This document shows positions 19,697-29,372 of a DNA stretch of 64,000 bases, piece by piece. Within the stretch, counting starts at the first letter, position 1. Each line of letters begins with the position of its first letter. The stretch is taken from positions 6,920 to 70,919 of the forward strand of contig CAZSYX010000010.1 in NCBI GenBank assembly GCA_964610575.1, given 5' to 3'. Both the position numbers and the translations under genes were made by a program. Source of the DNA: JADJWR01 sp964610575. GTDB lineage: Bacteria; Pseudomonadota; Gammaproteobacteria; Burkholderiales; Burkholderiaceae_F. Under the pieces are notes generated by a model. It did not search any database. It was not told the origin of the DNA and worked only from the letters and a program-made list of their open reading frames with translations.

Positions 19697-20539
19697 ATGG
19701 ATCTCGGCATCCCCGGCAGCCGCATCTACGCCTACACCGGCGGCAAGCCCTTCGACTCTTCCCTGCCCTGCGTGGTGTTCATCCACGGCGCGCAGCACGA
19801 CCACAGCGTGTGGATCCTGCAGTCGCGCTTCCTCGCCCATCACGGTCACGCCGTACTTGCGCTCGACCTGCCCGGCCATGGCCGCAGCGACGGACCGCCG
19901 GCTCGCGCGGTCGAGGAAATGGCCGAGCGGGTCGCCACGGCACTGGCGCCGCTGGCCAACCCACGCCTGCTGCTCGCCGGCCACAGCATGGGGTCGCTGA
20001 TCGCGCTCGAAGTTGCCCGGCGCCTGCCGGCGCGCATGGCCGGGGTGGCCCTTCTCGGCACGGCGGCGCCGATGCGCGTCTCCGATGCACTGCTGGCCGC
20101 CACCCGCGACGATCCGTCGGCGGCGATGGACATGATCAACGTCTGGTCGCACAGCCCCGTCCTCGCGCCGTTCGCCGCGCGGCCCGGCTGCCCGGCGCCG
20201 GGATTCGACATCGTCTGGCAGAACCTGCGGCTGATGCAGCGGGTCGCGGCAGTCAACGGCGCCGACGTGCTGCCGACCGACTTCGCCGCCTGCAACGCCT
20301 ACGACGGCGCGCTCGATGCCGTTCGCGCGCTGCGGTGCCCGGCGCTGTTCATCCTCGGCAGCCGCGACCAGATGACGCCACCGAAGGCGGCGCAATCGCT
20401 GATCGATGCCTGCGCGCAGCCGCAGGTCGCTACGCTGGCTGCCACCGGCCACGCGATGATGACGGAGAACCCCGACGGCGTCCGGCGCGCGCTGCATGCC
20501 TTCGCGCAGAAGGTGTTTGTTGCAGGCGTTGCCGCCTGA
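19697..20539 (+). CDS. Alpha/beta hydrolase
   Basis: 280 residues with the alpha/beta hydrolase fold: oxyanion segment VVFIHGAQHDHSVW, DLPGHGRSDG, nucleophile Ser in the elbow AGHSMGS (about 94-100), acid in LGSRDQMTPP and catalytic His in ATGHAMM. The ATG directly abuts the metY stop, so it is cotranslated. A lipase/esterase or a MetX-like acyltransferase role cannot be assigned from sequence; the methionine context is suggestive only. Confidence 0.85.
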   Translation: MDLGIPGSRIYAYTGGKPFDSSLPCVVFIHGAQHDHSVWILQSRFLAHHGHAVLALDLPGHGRSDGPPARAVEEMAERVATALAPLANPRLLLAGHSMGSLIALEVARRLPARMAGVALLGTAAPMRVSDALLAATRDDPSAAMDMINVWSHSPVLAPFAARPGCPAPGFDIVWQNLRLMQRVAAVNGADVLPTDFAACNAYDGALDAVRALRCPALFILGSRDQMTPPKAAQSLIDACAQPQVATLAATGHAMMTENPDGVRRALHAFAQKVFVAGVAA

Positions 20540-20547
20540 TCCGGGCG

Positions 20548-21189
20548 GTGAGCCTCGACGCCGTCAACTGGGACACCTACTGGCTGTACGTCGCCACCGA
20601 GGCGGCGCTGTCGCTGTCGCCCGGGCCGGCGGTGATGCTGGTCATCGCCTACGGACTCGCCCAGGGAGCGCGCCGTTCGCTGTGGGCAAGCCTCGGCATC
20701 CTCTCGGCCAACGGCCTGTACTTCGCGCTTTCGGCCACCAGCCTCGGCGCGCTGCTGGTCGCCTCCGAGACTTTCTTCCAGGCGATCAGGTGGGCCGGCG
20801 CCGCCTATCTTGTCTACCTCGGGCTGGCCGCGCTGTTCGGCCAGCCGTCGCCGATCACCGTTTCCCGGTCGGCCGCGCGCGATGGCTCGCCAGGGGCGAT
20901 CTACCTCTCCGGCCTGACGCTGCAGCTGGCGAATCCGAAGACGCTGGTGTTCTTCGTCGCCATCCTGCCGCAGTTCGTCGACCCGCGGCTGCCGATCGGG
21001 GCGCAGATGGTCTGGTTGGCGGCGGGTTCGGTGATCCCGGAGCTCTTCATCCTTGCCGGGTACGGATTCGCCGCCTCGCGCGCGGCGCGGCTGGCCGCCG
21101 ATCCGCGTTTCGCGCGCATCATCGATCGTGCCGCCGGTTTGCTGGTTCTCGCCGCGGCCGCCATGGTGCTGAGCGTTTCACGCGCCTGA
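20548..21189 (+). CDS. LysE-family amino acid exporter
   Basis: A 213-residue membrane protein with about six helices and the LysE/RhtB signature SLSPGPAVMLVIAYGLAQGARRSLWASLGI near the N-terminus, plus LANPKTLVFFVAILPQFVDP in the middle. The family exports amino acids such as lysine, threonine or homoserine lactone. The proposed start is GTG at 20548, 8 bases past the hydrolase stop; no ATG lies close. It is the third gene of the metY run, consistent with overflow export of an amino acid of that pathway. Confidence 0.88.
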   Translation: MSLDAVNWDTYWLYVATEAALSLSPGPAVMLVIAYGLAQGARRSLWASLGILSANGLYFALSATSLGALLVASETFFQAIRWAGAAYLVYLGLAALFGQPSPITVSRSAARDGSPGAIYLSGLTLQLANPKTLVFFVAILPQFVDPRLPIGAQMVWLAAGSVIPELFILAGYGFAASRAARLAADPRFARIIDRAAGLLVLAAAAMVLSVSRA

Positions 21190-21211
21190 AACCCGGCCGC
21201 GTCGCGCGGCA

Positions 21212-22534
21212 TCACGCGGCGGCCTTGCCTCCCCGCTCGGCGCCAAGAACCGCAGAAAGGGGTTCCTGCAGCCAGCTCGCGCCCAGCCCCGCGTCGAGCC
21301 ATCGACCGAGTTCCGGCTGCGCGGCGAGCAGCGAATTAGCCGGGTCGACGGCCAGTCGCGTGAACAGCGGCAACAGCGTCGCCTGGCCGACTTCACAGGT
21401 CAGCAGCCACTTGCCGGCGTGCGCACCGTCGAGGCGCGACACGTAGTTGAGCTTCTCCAGTTCGGCCAGCAGGCGCTCCACACCGTCGTCCGGGAAGCGC
21501 ACCGCGCGGGCGAGCGCGGCGACCGGCATGCGGCCGTCGTCGATCCCCTGCTCGCGCGAGCGCAGCAGAGTACGCAGCAAGGCGACCGCAGTGATGAAAC
21601 GATTGCCGGCGCGGCGCTCGTCGGCAAAGCGCGTCGAGCGCAGCATGGGCAGCGTGGCGGCGATCGCCGCGCCCAGCAGGACCGCGTACCAGGACAGGTA
21701 CACCCAGAACAGGAACAGCGGCACGGCGGAAAAGGCGCCGTAAATGCCGGGCAGCGTGCTGCTGCGGATGTACAGGCCGAAGAGGTAGCTGAGCAGTTCG
21801 CCAATCGCCGAAGCGATGCAGCCACCGATCAGCGCATCGTGCCATTCGACCTTGCGGTTCGGCACCAGCACGTACAGGGCCGCCAGCGCCAGGCCGCCGA
21901 GGACGAACGGCGCCAGATCTAGCACGGCGCGCGTGAGTCCCGACGAGTACGCAAGCGGGCTGCCGGACAGCGCGAACAGGTAAGAGGTGGTGCTCAGGCT
22001 GGCGCCGATCGCCAGCGGCCCCAGCGTGAGCAGCGTCCAGTAGACGAGCACCCGCGCCAGCACGCTGCGCCGCGCCTGGACTTTCCAGATGTCGTTCAGC
22101 ACGCGGTCGACGGTGTGGATCATCAGCAGCGCCGTGACCACCAGGAACAGCAGGCCGTAGGCAGTCAGGCCGGCCGCGTTGGCGGTGAAGTCGTGCAGAT
22201 AGCGCAGAACGGTCGACGAAAGCTGCGGCGGCAGCAGCCCCTGCAACATCCGGTGCTCCAGCGCGAGACGGTACTCGGCGAACAGCGGAAAGACCGCGAA
22301 CACCGACAGCGCCACTGCCAGCAGCGGCACGATCGACAGCGTGGTGGTGAAGGTCAGACCGCCGGCGACCTGTGCCACCTTCACCTCGCGCGCCCGGTGC
22401 AGCGCGAAGGCCAGAACCTCGCGCGCCTGTTCGAGCCACGTCCGCGCCCGCTGCGGCCAGCGGTCGACGCGAACCAGCTCGGCGATCCAGCCGGACAGCC
22501 GCTCGCGTGCATGGCTCAGAAAGAGGCTCGCCAT
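21212..22534 (-). CDS. YihY/virulence factor BrkB family membrane protein
   Basis: A 440-residue integral membrane protein of the YihY (BrkB) family, formerly mis-called ribonuclease BN. About six helices occupy residues 45-290, with the family motif GGLTFTTTLSIVPLLAVAL at the first. A C-terminal cytoplasmic domain of about 130 residues has a winged-helix look (RFPDDGVERLLAELEKLNYV). The start ATG at 22534 was chosen because the longer frame upstream is antisense to wrbA. Function unknown. Confidence 0.88.
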   Translation of the reverse strand: MASLFLSHARERLSGWIAELVRVDRWPQRARTWLEQAREVLAFALHRAREVKVAQVAGGLTFTTTLSIVPLLAVALSVFAVFPLFAEYRLALEHRMLQGLLPPQLSSTVLRYLHDFTANAAGLTAYGLLFLVVTALLMIHTVDRVLNDIWKVQARRSVLARVLVYWTLLTLGPLAIGASLSTTSYLFALSGSPLAYSSGLTRAVLDLAPFVLGGLALAALYVLVPNRKVEWHDALIGGCIASAIGELLSYLFGLYIRSSTLPGIYGAFSAVPLFLFWVYLSWYAVLLGAAIAATLPMLRSTRFADERRAGNRFITAVALLRTLLRSREQGIDDGRMPVAALARAVRFPDDGVERLLAELEKLNYVSRLDGAHAGKWLLTCEVGQATLLPLFTRLAVDPANSLLAAQPELGRWLDAGLGASWLQEPLSAVLGAERGGKAAA

Positions 22535-22576
22535 CGCGTTCCTATAATTGGCCGCTCCGATAATAGCGACCTCGCC

Positions 22577-23176
22577 GTGTCCGCCAGCATCGACATCCTC
22601 GTCCTTTACTACTCGCGCCACGGCGCAACGCGGCGCCTCGCCGAGCTCGTCGCGCAGGGCATCGATTCGGTGCCAGGCGCTGCAGCGCGCCTGCGCACCG
22701 TGCCGCCGGTGGCGCCCGCCACCGAGATCGCCGCGCCGCCGGTGCCACCGGAAGGCAGCCCCTATGTCGAGCTGACCGACCTCGAGCAGTGCGCCGGCCT
22801 GGCGCTCGGCTCGCCGACACGATTCGGCAACATGGCCGCGCCGCTGAAGCACTTCATCGACAGCACCGCCGGGCTGTGGCTGTCGGGCGCGCTCGCTGGC
22901 AAGCCGGCGGCGCTGTTCACCTCGACCAACTCGCTGCACGGTGGCCAGGAGTCGACGCTGCTGTCGATGATGCTGCCTCTCCTGCACCACGGCATGCTGA
23001 TCGTCGGCCTGCCCTACACCGAGCCGGATCTGAACGAGACATCGAGCGGCGGCACGCCGTACGGCGCCAGCCATCACGCGCGCCTGTCCCAGCAGCCAGT
23101 CACCGCCGAGGAAGGACGCCTGGCCACTGCGCTCGGCAAGCGCCTGGCGTGGGCGGCATTGAAGCTGCGCGGATGA
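22577..23176 (+). CDS. wrbA: NAD(P)H:quinone oxidoreductase, WrbA type
   Basis: Flavodoxin-like protein of 199 residues that reduces quinones by two electrons. The FMN phosphate loop YYSRHGATRRLAE, SPTRFGNMAAPLKHFID and the loop FTSTNSLHGGQESTLLSMMLPLLHHGM are WrbA signatures. The start is GTG at 22577, and the gene is divergent from yihY across 42 bases that are comparatively AT-rich (CCTATAATTGG), a likely promoter. It overlaps the next gene by ATGA. Confidence 0.92.
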   Translation: MSASIDILVLYYSRHGATRRLAELVAQGIDSVPGAAARLRTVPPVAPATEIAAPPVPPEGSPYVELTDLEQCAGLALGSPTRFGNMAAPLKHFIDSTAGLWLSGALAGKPAALFTSTNSLHGGQESTLLSMMLPLLHHGMLIVGLPYTEPDLNETSSGGTPYGASHHARLSQQPVTAEEGRLATALGKRLAWAALKLRG

Positions 23177-23553
23177 GCGCGCACACGCTGTTTCCCGCAC
23201 AGCGGGCGGCCTGGCGAGTCGCGGCGGCAAGCTGGCTGGCGCTGATCGCGCTCGCCGTCTCGTGGGAGTGGCTGCTGGCGCCGCTGCGCCCTGGCGGCTC
23301 GTGGCTCGTGCTCAAGGCCCTGCCACTGCTGCTGCCGCTGCGCGGCGTGCTGCGCGGCGACGTGAAGGTCATGCAGTGGGCGCTGCTGCTGGTGCTCGTG
23401 TACATCGCCGAAGGCAGCGTGCGGGCGGTGGACGCGCCGCCCGCCGGAGCGATGGCGATGGTCGAGATCGCGCTCGGACTGGCGTTCTTCGCCGCCGCAA
23501 TCGTCTACCTGCGGCCGTTCAAGAAGGCGGCGCGCGCAAGGACACGGAAATGA
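23173..23553 (+). CDS. DUF2069 small membrane protein
   Basis: A 126-residue protein with three or four hydrophobic segments and a C-terminal basic tail (RPFKKAARARTRK). The central WLVLKALPLLLPLRGVLRG block is the hallmark of DUF2069. It overlaps wrbA by ATGA at its start and the next oxidoreductase by ATGA at its end; wrbA-DUF2069 adjacency is common in betaproteobacteria as I recall. Function unknown. Confidence 0.85.
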   Translation: MSAHTLFPAQRAAWRVAAASWLALIALAVSWEWLLAPLRPGGSWLVLKALPLLLPLRGVLRGDVKVMQWALLLVLVYIAEGSVRAVDAPPAGAMAMVEIALGLAFFAAAIVYLRPFKKAARARTRK

Positions 23554-24950
23554 ACCTGCTGCAGGCACTGGCCGCCGCGGTCGGCAAGGCAAACGTCCTC
23601 ACCGGCGACGACGCCGCACCGTACCTGACCGACTGGCGCAAGCGCTACATCGGCCGAGCGCTGGCGGTCGTGCGGCCGGCGAGCACGGCGGAAGTGGCGG
23701 CGATCGTCCGCGCCTGCGTCGAGGCGCGCACGCCGATGGTCCCGCAGGGCGGCAATACCGGGCTGGTCGGCGGCGGCACGCCGGACGCCTCGGGTGAGGC
23801 GGTCGTCATCAGCCTGCAGCGGATGAACCGCGTGCGGTCGATCGACATCGCCAACGACACCATCACCGTCGAAGCCGGATGCGTTCTCGAGGCAGTGCAG
23901 CAGGCAGCGCACGAGCGCGGGCGACTGTTCCCGCTCAGCCTCGCCGCCGAGGGCAGCGCGACGATCGGCGGCAACCTTGCCACCAACGCCGGTGGCGTGC
24001 AGGTGCTGCGCTACGGCAACGCGCGCGACCTGACGCTCGGGCTGGAGGTCGTGCTGGCCAGCGGCGACATCTGGGATGGCCTGCGCGGCCTGCGCAAGGA
24101 CAACACCGGCTACGACCTCAAGCACCTGTTCATCGGCGCCGAGGGCACGCTCGGCGTGATCACCGCGGCGACGCTGAAGCTCTATCCGCTGCCGGCGGCC
24201 CAGATGACGGCGCTGGCTGCCGCGCCTTCGCTGGCGGCGGCGACCCGGCTGCTCGAACGTGCGCGCGCGGCCGCCGGCGCCGCGCTGACCGCCTTCGAGG
24301 TAATGGGCCGGATCACCCTGCAGCATGCCGTCGAGACGCTGCCGCGGCTCCGCATGCCGCTGCCGCTGGCACAGCCGTGGTACGCGTTGCTCGAGCTATC
24401 CGACACTGAAGGAGAGGAACACGCCACCAAGGTCTTCGAGCGCATCCTCGCCGACGCACTCGACGATGGCGACATCGTCGATGCGGCCGTGGCCCGCTCG
24501 CTGGCCGAGGCGCGGGCGCTCTGGCAGCTGCGCGAGGGCATTCCCGAAGCGCACGCCAAACGCGGCGGCAACGTCAAGCACGACATCTCGCTGCCGGTGT
24601 CGTGCATCGCCGAGTTCGTCGAGTCGACCGACGCCGCGCTGCGCAGCCGTTTCGCCTGGATCGAACCGATCGTCTTCGGCCATCTCGGCGACGGCAACCT
24701 GCACTACAACATGGGCACCGTGGCCGGCACGCCGATCGACGTCGCCTTCGCCCATGAAAAGGAGATCAATGACGCGGTCAACGACGCCGTGCACGCGCGC
24801 GGCGGCTCGATCAGTGCCGAACACGGCCTCGGCCAACTTAAGCGCGAGGCGATCACCCGCTACAAACCGGCGCTCGAACTCGAACTGATGCGGCGAATCA
24901 AGCGTGCGCTCGACCCGCTCGGGCTGATGAATCCCGGCAAGGTCATCTGA
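23550..24950 (+). CDS. FAD-linked 2-hydroxyacid dehydrogenase (GlcD/D-2-hydroxyglutarate type)
   Basis: 466 residues: an N-terminal FAD-binding domain (VCVPQGGNTGLVGGG-like PQGGNTGLVGGGTP near residue 65, GNLATNAGG near 140) and a C-terminal FAD-oxidase domain ending HGLGQLKREAI...NPGKVI. The metal/substrate histidines in FGHLGDGNLHYN are those of D-lactate and D-2-hydroxyglutarate dehydrogenases. It is the last gene of the wrbA unit, starting with an ATGA overlap. Substrate choice within the family is not readable. Confidence 0.88.
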   Translation: MNLLQALAAAVGKANVLTGDDAAPYLTDWRKRYIGRALAVVRPASTAEVAAIVRACVEARTPMVPQGGNTGLVGGGTPDASGEAVVISLQRMNRVRSIDIANDTITVEAGCVLEAVQQAAHERGRLFPLSLAAEGSATIGGNLATNAGGVQVLRYGNARDLTLGLEVVLASGDIWDGLRGLRKDNTGYDLKHLFIGAEGTLGVITAATLKLYPLPAAQMTALAAAPSLAAATRLLERARAAAGAALTAFEVMGRITLQHAVETLPRLRMPLPLAQPWYALLELSDTEGEEHATKVFERILADALDDGDIVDAAVARSLAEARALWQLREGIPEAHAKRGGNVKHDISLPVSCIAEFVESTDAALRSRFAWIEPIVFGHLGDGNLHYNMGTVAGTPIDVAFAHEKEINDAVNDAVHARGGSISAEHGLGQLKREAITRYKPALELELMRRIKRALDPLGLMNPGKVI

Positions 24951-25074
24951 GCCGCTTTCACGATCGCTTCCCGAGCGCGCTAGTCCGGTCGGCGCAAGAG
25001 GAAGATTCACGTCGTTTGGCTCTTGGGTTCGCCACCCGCGCTGGGTAGACTGGCCTCGCTATCGGGACCGACCC

Positions 25075-25533
25075 ATGCGCTTCGCCACCGCCGCCCTCGC
25101 CTTCATCGCCCTGCTCGCCGCCGGCGTCGCGCGCGATGCGTCGGCGATCGTCCGCTGCGAGTCCGCCGACGGCAAGGTCACGTACTCGAACAGCGACTGC
25201 CCGCCGAACACCAAGCTGGTCCGCAAGATCGAACCCTCGCCGCCGGTCGTCGTGCACGACAACGTGCGCCCGGCCGCGAAAGCAGGCGAAACGCGGCCGC
25301 CTGCCAAGGTGGAGCCGTCCCGCGCCCGCCGCACCGAGGACCCGGTGCAGATCGACGAGGAACTGAATGCGCAGCTCGCCGAGCAGCGGCGCGAGTGCGA
25401 GGCGCGCACCCGCGAGCTGCAGCGGCTGCAGGACGACGTCAATGCCGCGCTGCCTGCAAACCGCGCCTCGGCCGAACTGGCGCTGCGCCGCGCCCAGGAC
25501 GAGTACAAGGCGCTTTGCCCGCGGCAGCGATGA
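25075..25533 (+). CDS. DUF4124 secreted protein, copy 1
   Basis: A 152-residue exported protein: a signal peptide of about 22 residues (FATAALAFIALLAAGVARDASA), then the DUF4124 core IVRCESADGKVTYSNSDCPPNT with its cysteine pair, a proline-rich linker, and a C-terminal helical segment with two more cysteines. The family is widespread in betaproteobacteria with no known function. It overlaps a second DUF4124 gene by ATGA; the two are of identical length and share the same layout, so they look like a tandem duplication. Confidence 0.85.
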   Translation: MRFATAALAFIALLAAGVARDASAIVRCESADGKVTYSNSDCPPNTKLVRKIEPSPPVVVHDNVRPAAKAGETRPPAKVEPSRARRTEDPVQIDEELNAQLAEQRRECEARTRELQRLQDDVNAALPANRASAELALRRAQDEYKALCPRQR

Positions 25534-25988
25534 ACCGCCCCCATCCGCTGCTCGCCGCACTGCTGGCGCTGGCGACACCGGCCATCGCGCAGGACGTGCA
25601 GCGCTGCGAAGGCGCCGACGGCAAGGTCAGCTACGCCAACAACGCCTGCCCGCCCGGCACTACCGCGGTTCGCGCGCTGCCGCCCGCCGGCACGCCGAAC
25701 GCCGCCGATCAGAAGGCCGCTCAGCAGAGGGCGCAGCAGGCCCTGCGCAGCGCCGCGGCGCTCGACCGCGCCCGCCAGGCCGAGGAGGAACGCGCGGCCC
25801 GCGAACAAGAGCAGCTCCTGGCCAAGGCAAGGAAACAGGAGACGCAGTGCCGCCGTCTGCTGACCAGCCTTCGGCACGCGCAGGAAGATCTCGCCAGCGC
25901 CCGGCCACAAAAACGGACCGAGGCGCAACGCCGGGTCGCGCGCGCCGAGGATCTGTACCTCGAGGACTGCGGACCGCGGAAGAACTAG
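25530..25988 (+). CDS. DUF4124 secreted protein, copy 2
   Basis: Also 152 residues: signal peptide ending PAIAQ, the DUF4124 core VQRCEGADGKVSYANNACPPGT, then a strongly charged coiled coil (about residues 60-130, rich in Gln, Ala, Arg and Glu) and a final ECGP-like DCGPRKN. The core is clearly paralogous to the upstream gene while the C-terminal halves have diverged. The TAG stop lies inside the left arm of a long terminator hairpin. Confidence 0.85.
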   Translation: MNRPHPLLAALLALATPAIAQDVQRCEGADGKVSYANNACPPGTTAVRALPPAGTPNAADQKAAQQRAQQALRSAAALDRARQAEEERAAREQEQLLAKARKQETQCRRLLTSLRHAQEDLASARPQKRTEAQRRVARAEDLYLEDCGPRKN

Positions 25989-26032
25989 ACACCATGGTCG
26001 CCCGCCAAGGCGCGGGCGACCATGGTGTCTAG
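25985..26032. terminator. Perfect 21-bp inverted repeat between convergent genes
   Basis: Two perfectly complementary 21-base arms (25985-26005 and 26012-26032, starting CTAGACACCATGG) enclose a 6-base loop CAAGGC. It sits between the DUF4124 stop and the dusA stop, so both transcripts run into it. No U-tract follows on either strand; as a bidirectional terminator it would rely on the very stable stem. Confidence 0.7.
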
Positions 26033-26037
26033 CGGGC

Positions 26038-27078
<1,041 letters not shown>

Positions 27079-27139
27079 CGCGCGGCAGGCGTGCTCGCCA
27101 TCGGCCCGCCAGCAAGGCGGACCCCACAGAGGAAGAATT

Positions 27140-27817
27140 ATGCGACGAGACGATCACCATGCCTCGCACGCCGGCGTTGCGCGCGCAGAGCTGGCGGAGG
27201 CACCGCCCGCAGCGGAAGAACGCGACAGGGGCGAGATCGGCGCGCTGCAGGCCCTGCGCGAGAGGATCGCCTTCCTGCGCGGATTCGTCGCCCGTCCCGA
27301 GCAGGTCGGCTCGGTGATCCCCAGTTCGCATGTGCTCGAGCAGCGGCTCGTGCGCAGCGCGCGCCTGCTGCACGCACGTTGCTTGGTTGAACTCGGCCCG
27401 GGCACCGGCGGCACGACGCGCGCCTTCCTCCGTGCGATGCCGGCAACCGCGCACCTGCTGGCAATTGAACTGAACGAGGACTTCGCCGCTCGCCTGCGGG
27501 CATCGATCCGCGACCCGCGGCTCACCGTCGTTCATGGCAGCGCCGAGTTCATCGACCGCGTCCTCACCGAGCACGGTCTGCCGGCGCCGGATGCGGTCAT
27601 TTCCGGCATCCCTTTCTCGACCATGCCGCGCGAGGTCGCCGACCGCATCGCCGCCGAGATCGCGCGCGTGCTGGCGCCGGGCGGGCGCTTCGTCGCCTAC
27701 CAGGTTCGCCCGCACGTGGCCGACTATGCGAGCCCGTACCTCGGCCAGGCGCGCAAGGAGTGGGAAGTGATCAACATTCCGCCGGTGCGCGTGTTCACCT
27801 GGACCCGCGGCGGCTGA
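27140..27817 (+). CDS. SAM-dependent methyltransferase (phospholipid N-methyltransferase-like)
   Basis: 225 residues with a Rossmann methyltransferase core: motif I VELGPGTGGTTRAFL, motif II AIELNEDFA, and the post-motif ISGIPFSTMP. The arrangement, with a substrate helix RGFVARPEQVGSVIPSS before motif I, is that of PmtA-type phosphatidylethanolamine N-methyltransferases and KsgA relatives. An AGGAAG Shine-Dalgarno lies 6 bases before the ATG at 27140. Membrane lipid methylation is a family-based inference. Confidence 0.8.
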   Translation: MRRDDHHASHAGVARAELAEAPPAAEERDRGEIGALQALRERIAFLRGFVARPEQVGSVIPSSHVLEQRLVRSARLLHARCLVELGPGTGGTTRAFLRAMPATAHLLAIELNEDFAARLRASIRDPRLTVVHGSAEFIDRVLTEHGLPAPDAVISGIPFSTMPREVADRIAAEIARVLAPGGRFVAYQVRPHVADYASPYLGQARKEWEVINIPPVRVFTWTRGG

Positions 27818-27843
27818 GGACCCTCATCGGCAACCAGCGGCGG

Positions 27844-28068
27844 CTACTCGATGCCGATCAACCACTGGATGACCTGCTTGGCGATGAAGCCGAGGATACC
27901 GAAGGCAAGCACGAAGAACAGGATGAAGGTGCCGAAGCGGCCGGCCTTCGAGTCGCGCGCCAGCTTGAAGACGATGAACAGCATGAACGCGATGAACGCG
28001 CCCACGCCCCAGGTCATGCCGAATTCGGCGACCTGAGCTTCGGTCAGGCCGAAGGGTGCGGATTGCAT
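27844..28068 (-). CDS. DUF2788 small membrane protein
   Basis: A 74-residue protein with two membrane helices (about 22-36 and 47-68) separated by ARDSKAGRFGTF. The N-terminus LTEAQVAEFGMTWGVGAF is typical of DUF2788. The ATG at 28068 lies 8 bases past the DUF2189 gene stop, so the two are cotranscribed. Function unknown. Confidence 0.85.
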   Translation of the reverse strand: MQSAPFGLTEAQVAEFGMTWGVGAFIAFMLFIVFKLARDSKAGRFGTFILFFVLAFGILGFIAKQVIQWLIGIE

Positions 28069-28076
28069 CGCCGGCC

Positions 28077-28868
28077 TCAGATACGCGGCGGTAACCGCTC
28101 CACATCGAGCACGTCGCGATAGGCGTGCCAGCTTGCGTGCCCGATTACCGGCACCGCAAACACGAAGCCGATCATCAGCGTCGCCATCGACGCCGCGGTT
28201 GCCAGCAGGATCAGCACCGCCCACAACGCCATCGGCGCCGGGTTGTCGCCGACCGCGCGCACGCTGGCGAGCAGCGCGGCGCGGAGGCTGAGTCGGCGTT
28301 CGAGCAGCAGCGGCGCCGAGACGACGGTCAGCGAGAACACCAGCGCCGCGCCGAGCCCGCCGGCCAGCAGCCAGAGAAAGAACAGCCAGCCGCCCTGCCC
28401 GGCGACCGCATAACGAAGGAAGCGCAGCGGCGAGTCGAGCGGCACCGGGACGAACAGCTTGAAGAGCAGCGCCGAGACGAGCACCCACGCCGTCGACGCA
28501 ACGAAGAGCAGCAGCCCGAGCGCCACCAGCGGCCGCGTGCCACGCCGCCAGGCCTCGATGGCATGGCGGAGCCGCGGCCGCTCGCCAGCCGCGACGCGGC
28601 GGCTCAGTTCATACAGTCCCGTGCACAGGACCGGCCCGACCAGCAGGAAGCCGGTCAGCGCGCCGGGCATCAGCGGCAAGGCGTGCAGCGTCAAGGTCAG
28701 CACGGCAAGTCCGCCGATGGCGACGATCAGCCCGTGCAGCACGCTCGGCCCGAAGCAGGCGTGCAGGTCGCGCCAGCCCTGGCGCAGCCATGCAAACGGC
28801 CGCGTGAACGCGATCTCGCGCACCGTGGGCAGTGCCTCGCTCGACGAATCGGCGGCGCTTGGACTCAT
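28077..28868 (-). CDS. DUF2189 integral membrane protein
   Basis: 263 residues with six or so hydrophobic helices. An N-terminal cytoplasmic lead (PTVREIAFTRPFAWLRQGWRDL) precedes the first helix, a feature of DUF2189, and the end GFVFAVPVIGHASWHAYRDVLD is also family-like. It is followed by the DUF2788 gene. No function is established. Confidence 0.82.
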   Translation of the reverse strand: MSPSAADSSSEALPTVREIAFTRPFAWLRQGWRDLHACFGPSVLHGLIVAIGGLAVLTLTLHALPLMPGALTGFLLVGPVLCTGLYELSRRVAAGERPRLRHAIEAWRRGTRPLVALGLLLFVASTAWVLVSALLFKLFVPVPLDSPLRFLRYAVAGQGGWLFFLWLLAGGLGAALVFSLTVVSAPLLLERRLSLRAALLASVRAVGDNPAPMALWAVLILLATAASMATLMIGFVFAVPVIGHASWHAYRDVLDVERLPPRI

Positions 28869-28961
28869 GCGCGCATTATCGTCGAGCGTGGCGGCGGCAC
28901 GCCGGCATGAGGAGCGGACGCGCCGACCCAGCCGTGCAGATCGATCGTCCTGACACGCCGG

Positions 28962-29372
28962 CTAGCGCGGCCAGGGCGGCCCTTTCAGTTCGACCGTGTT
29001 GCCGTCGGGATCGGTGACGTAGATCGACGGCCCGGACCCTTCCGCGCCGAAGCGCGAGGCCGTCTCGCCGGCCGCAATGCCGTGCACCGCCAGGTGGGCG
29101 CGAATTGCCGGTTCGTCGAACGGCTCGAGACGCAGGCAAAGGTGGTCGAGGTTGTGCCCCTCCGCACCCGGCGCCGCGCCGCCGGAACGGCCGAGCGGAC
29201 CGTCGACCGGGATCAGGTCGATCAGCGAGCGGCCCGCGCGCAGCTGCACGAGACCGATCTCGTCCTGCTTGCGTTCGACGGTGCAGCCGAGCGCAAGGCA
29301 GTAGAAATCGAGCATCGCCTGCAGGTCGCGCACGCGCAGCACCAGGTGGTCGATTTCGCGGATCCGGATCAT
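28962..29372 (-). CDS. VOC family (glyoxalase-fold) protein
   Basis: 136 residues forming one vicinal-oxygen-chelate unit with paired beta-alpha-beta-beta-beta modules. HLVLRVRDLQAMLDFYCLALG begins the first and DHLCLRLEPFDEPAIRAHL the second; potential metal ligands are His9, the DHL histidine near 78, and the Glu in NTVELKG. Such proteins include glyoxalases and dioxygenases; the substrate is unknown. The ATG is in a 4-base overlap with the upstream ABM-like gene. Confidence 0.85.
   Translation of the reverse strand: MIRIREIDHLVLRVRDLQAMLDFYCLALGCTVERKQDEIGLVQLRAGRSLIDLIPVDGPLGRSGGAAPGAEGHNLDHLCLRLEPFDEPAIRAHLAVHGIAAGETASRFGAEGSGPSIYVTDPDGNTVELKGPPWPR

Noticed and set aside
21212..23230. 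A 672-codon minus-strand frame extending yihY into wrbA.
   Set aside because: The extra 232 codons are antisense to wrbA; the ATG at 22534 gives the normal YihY start.
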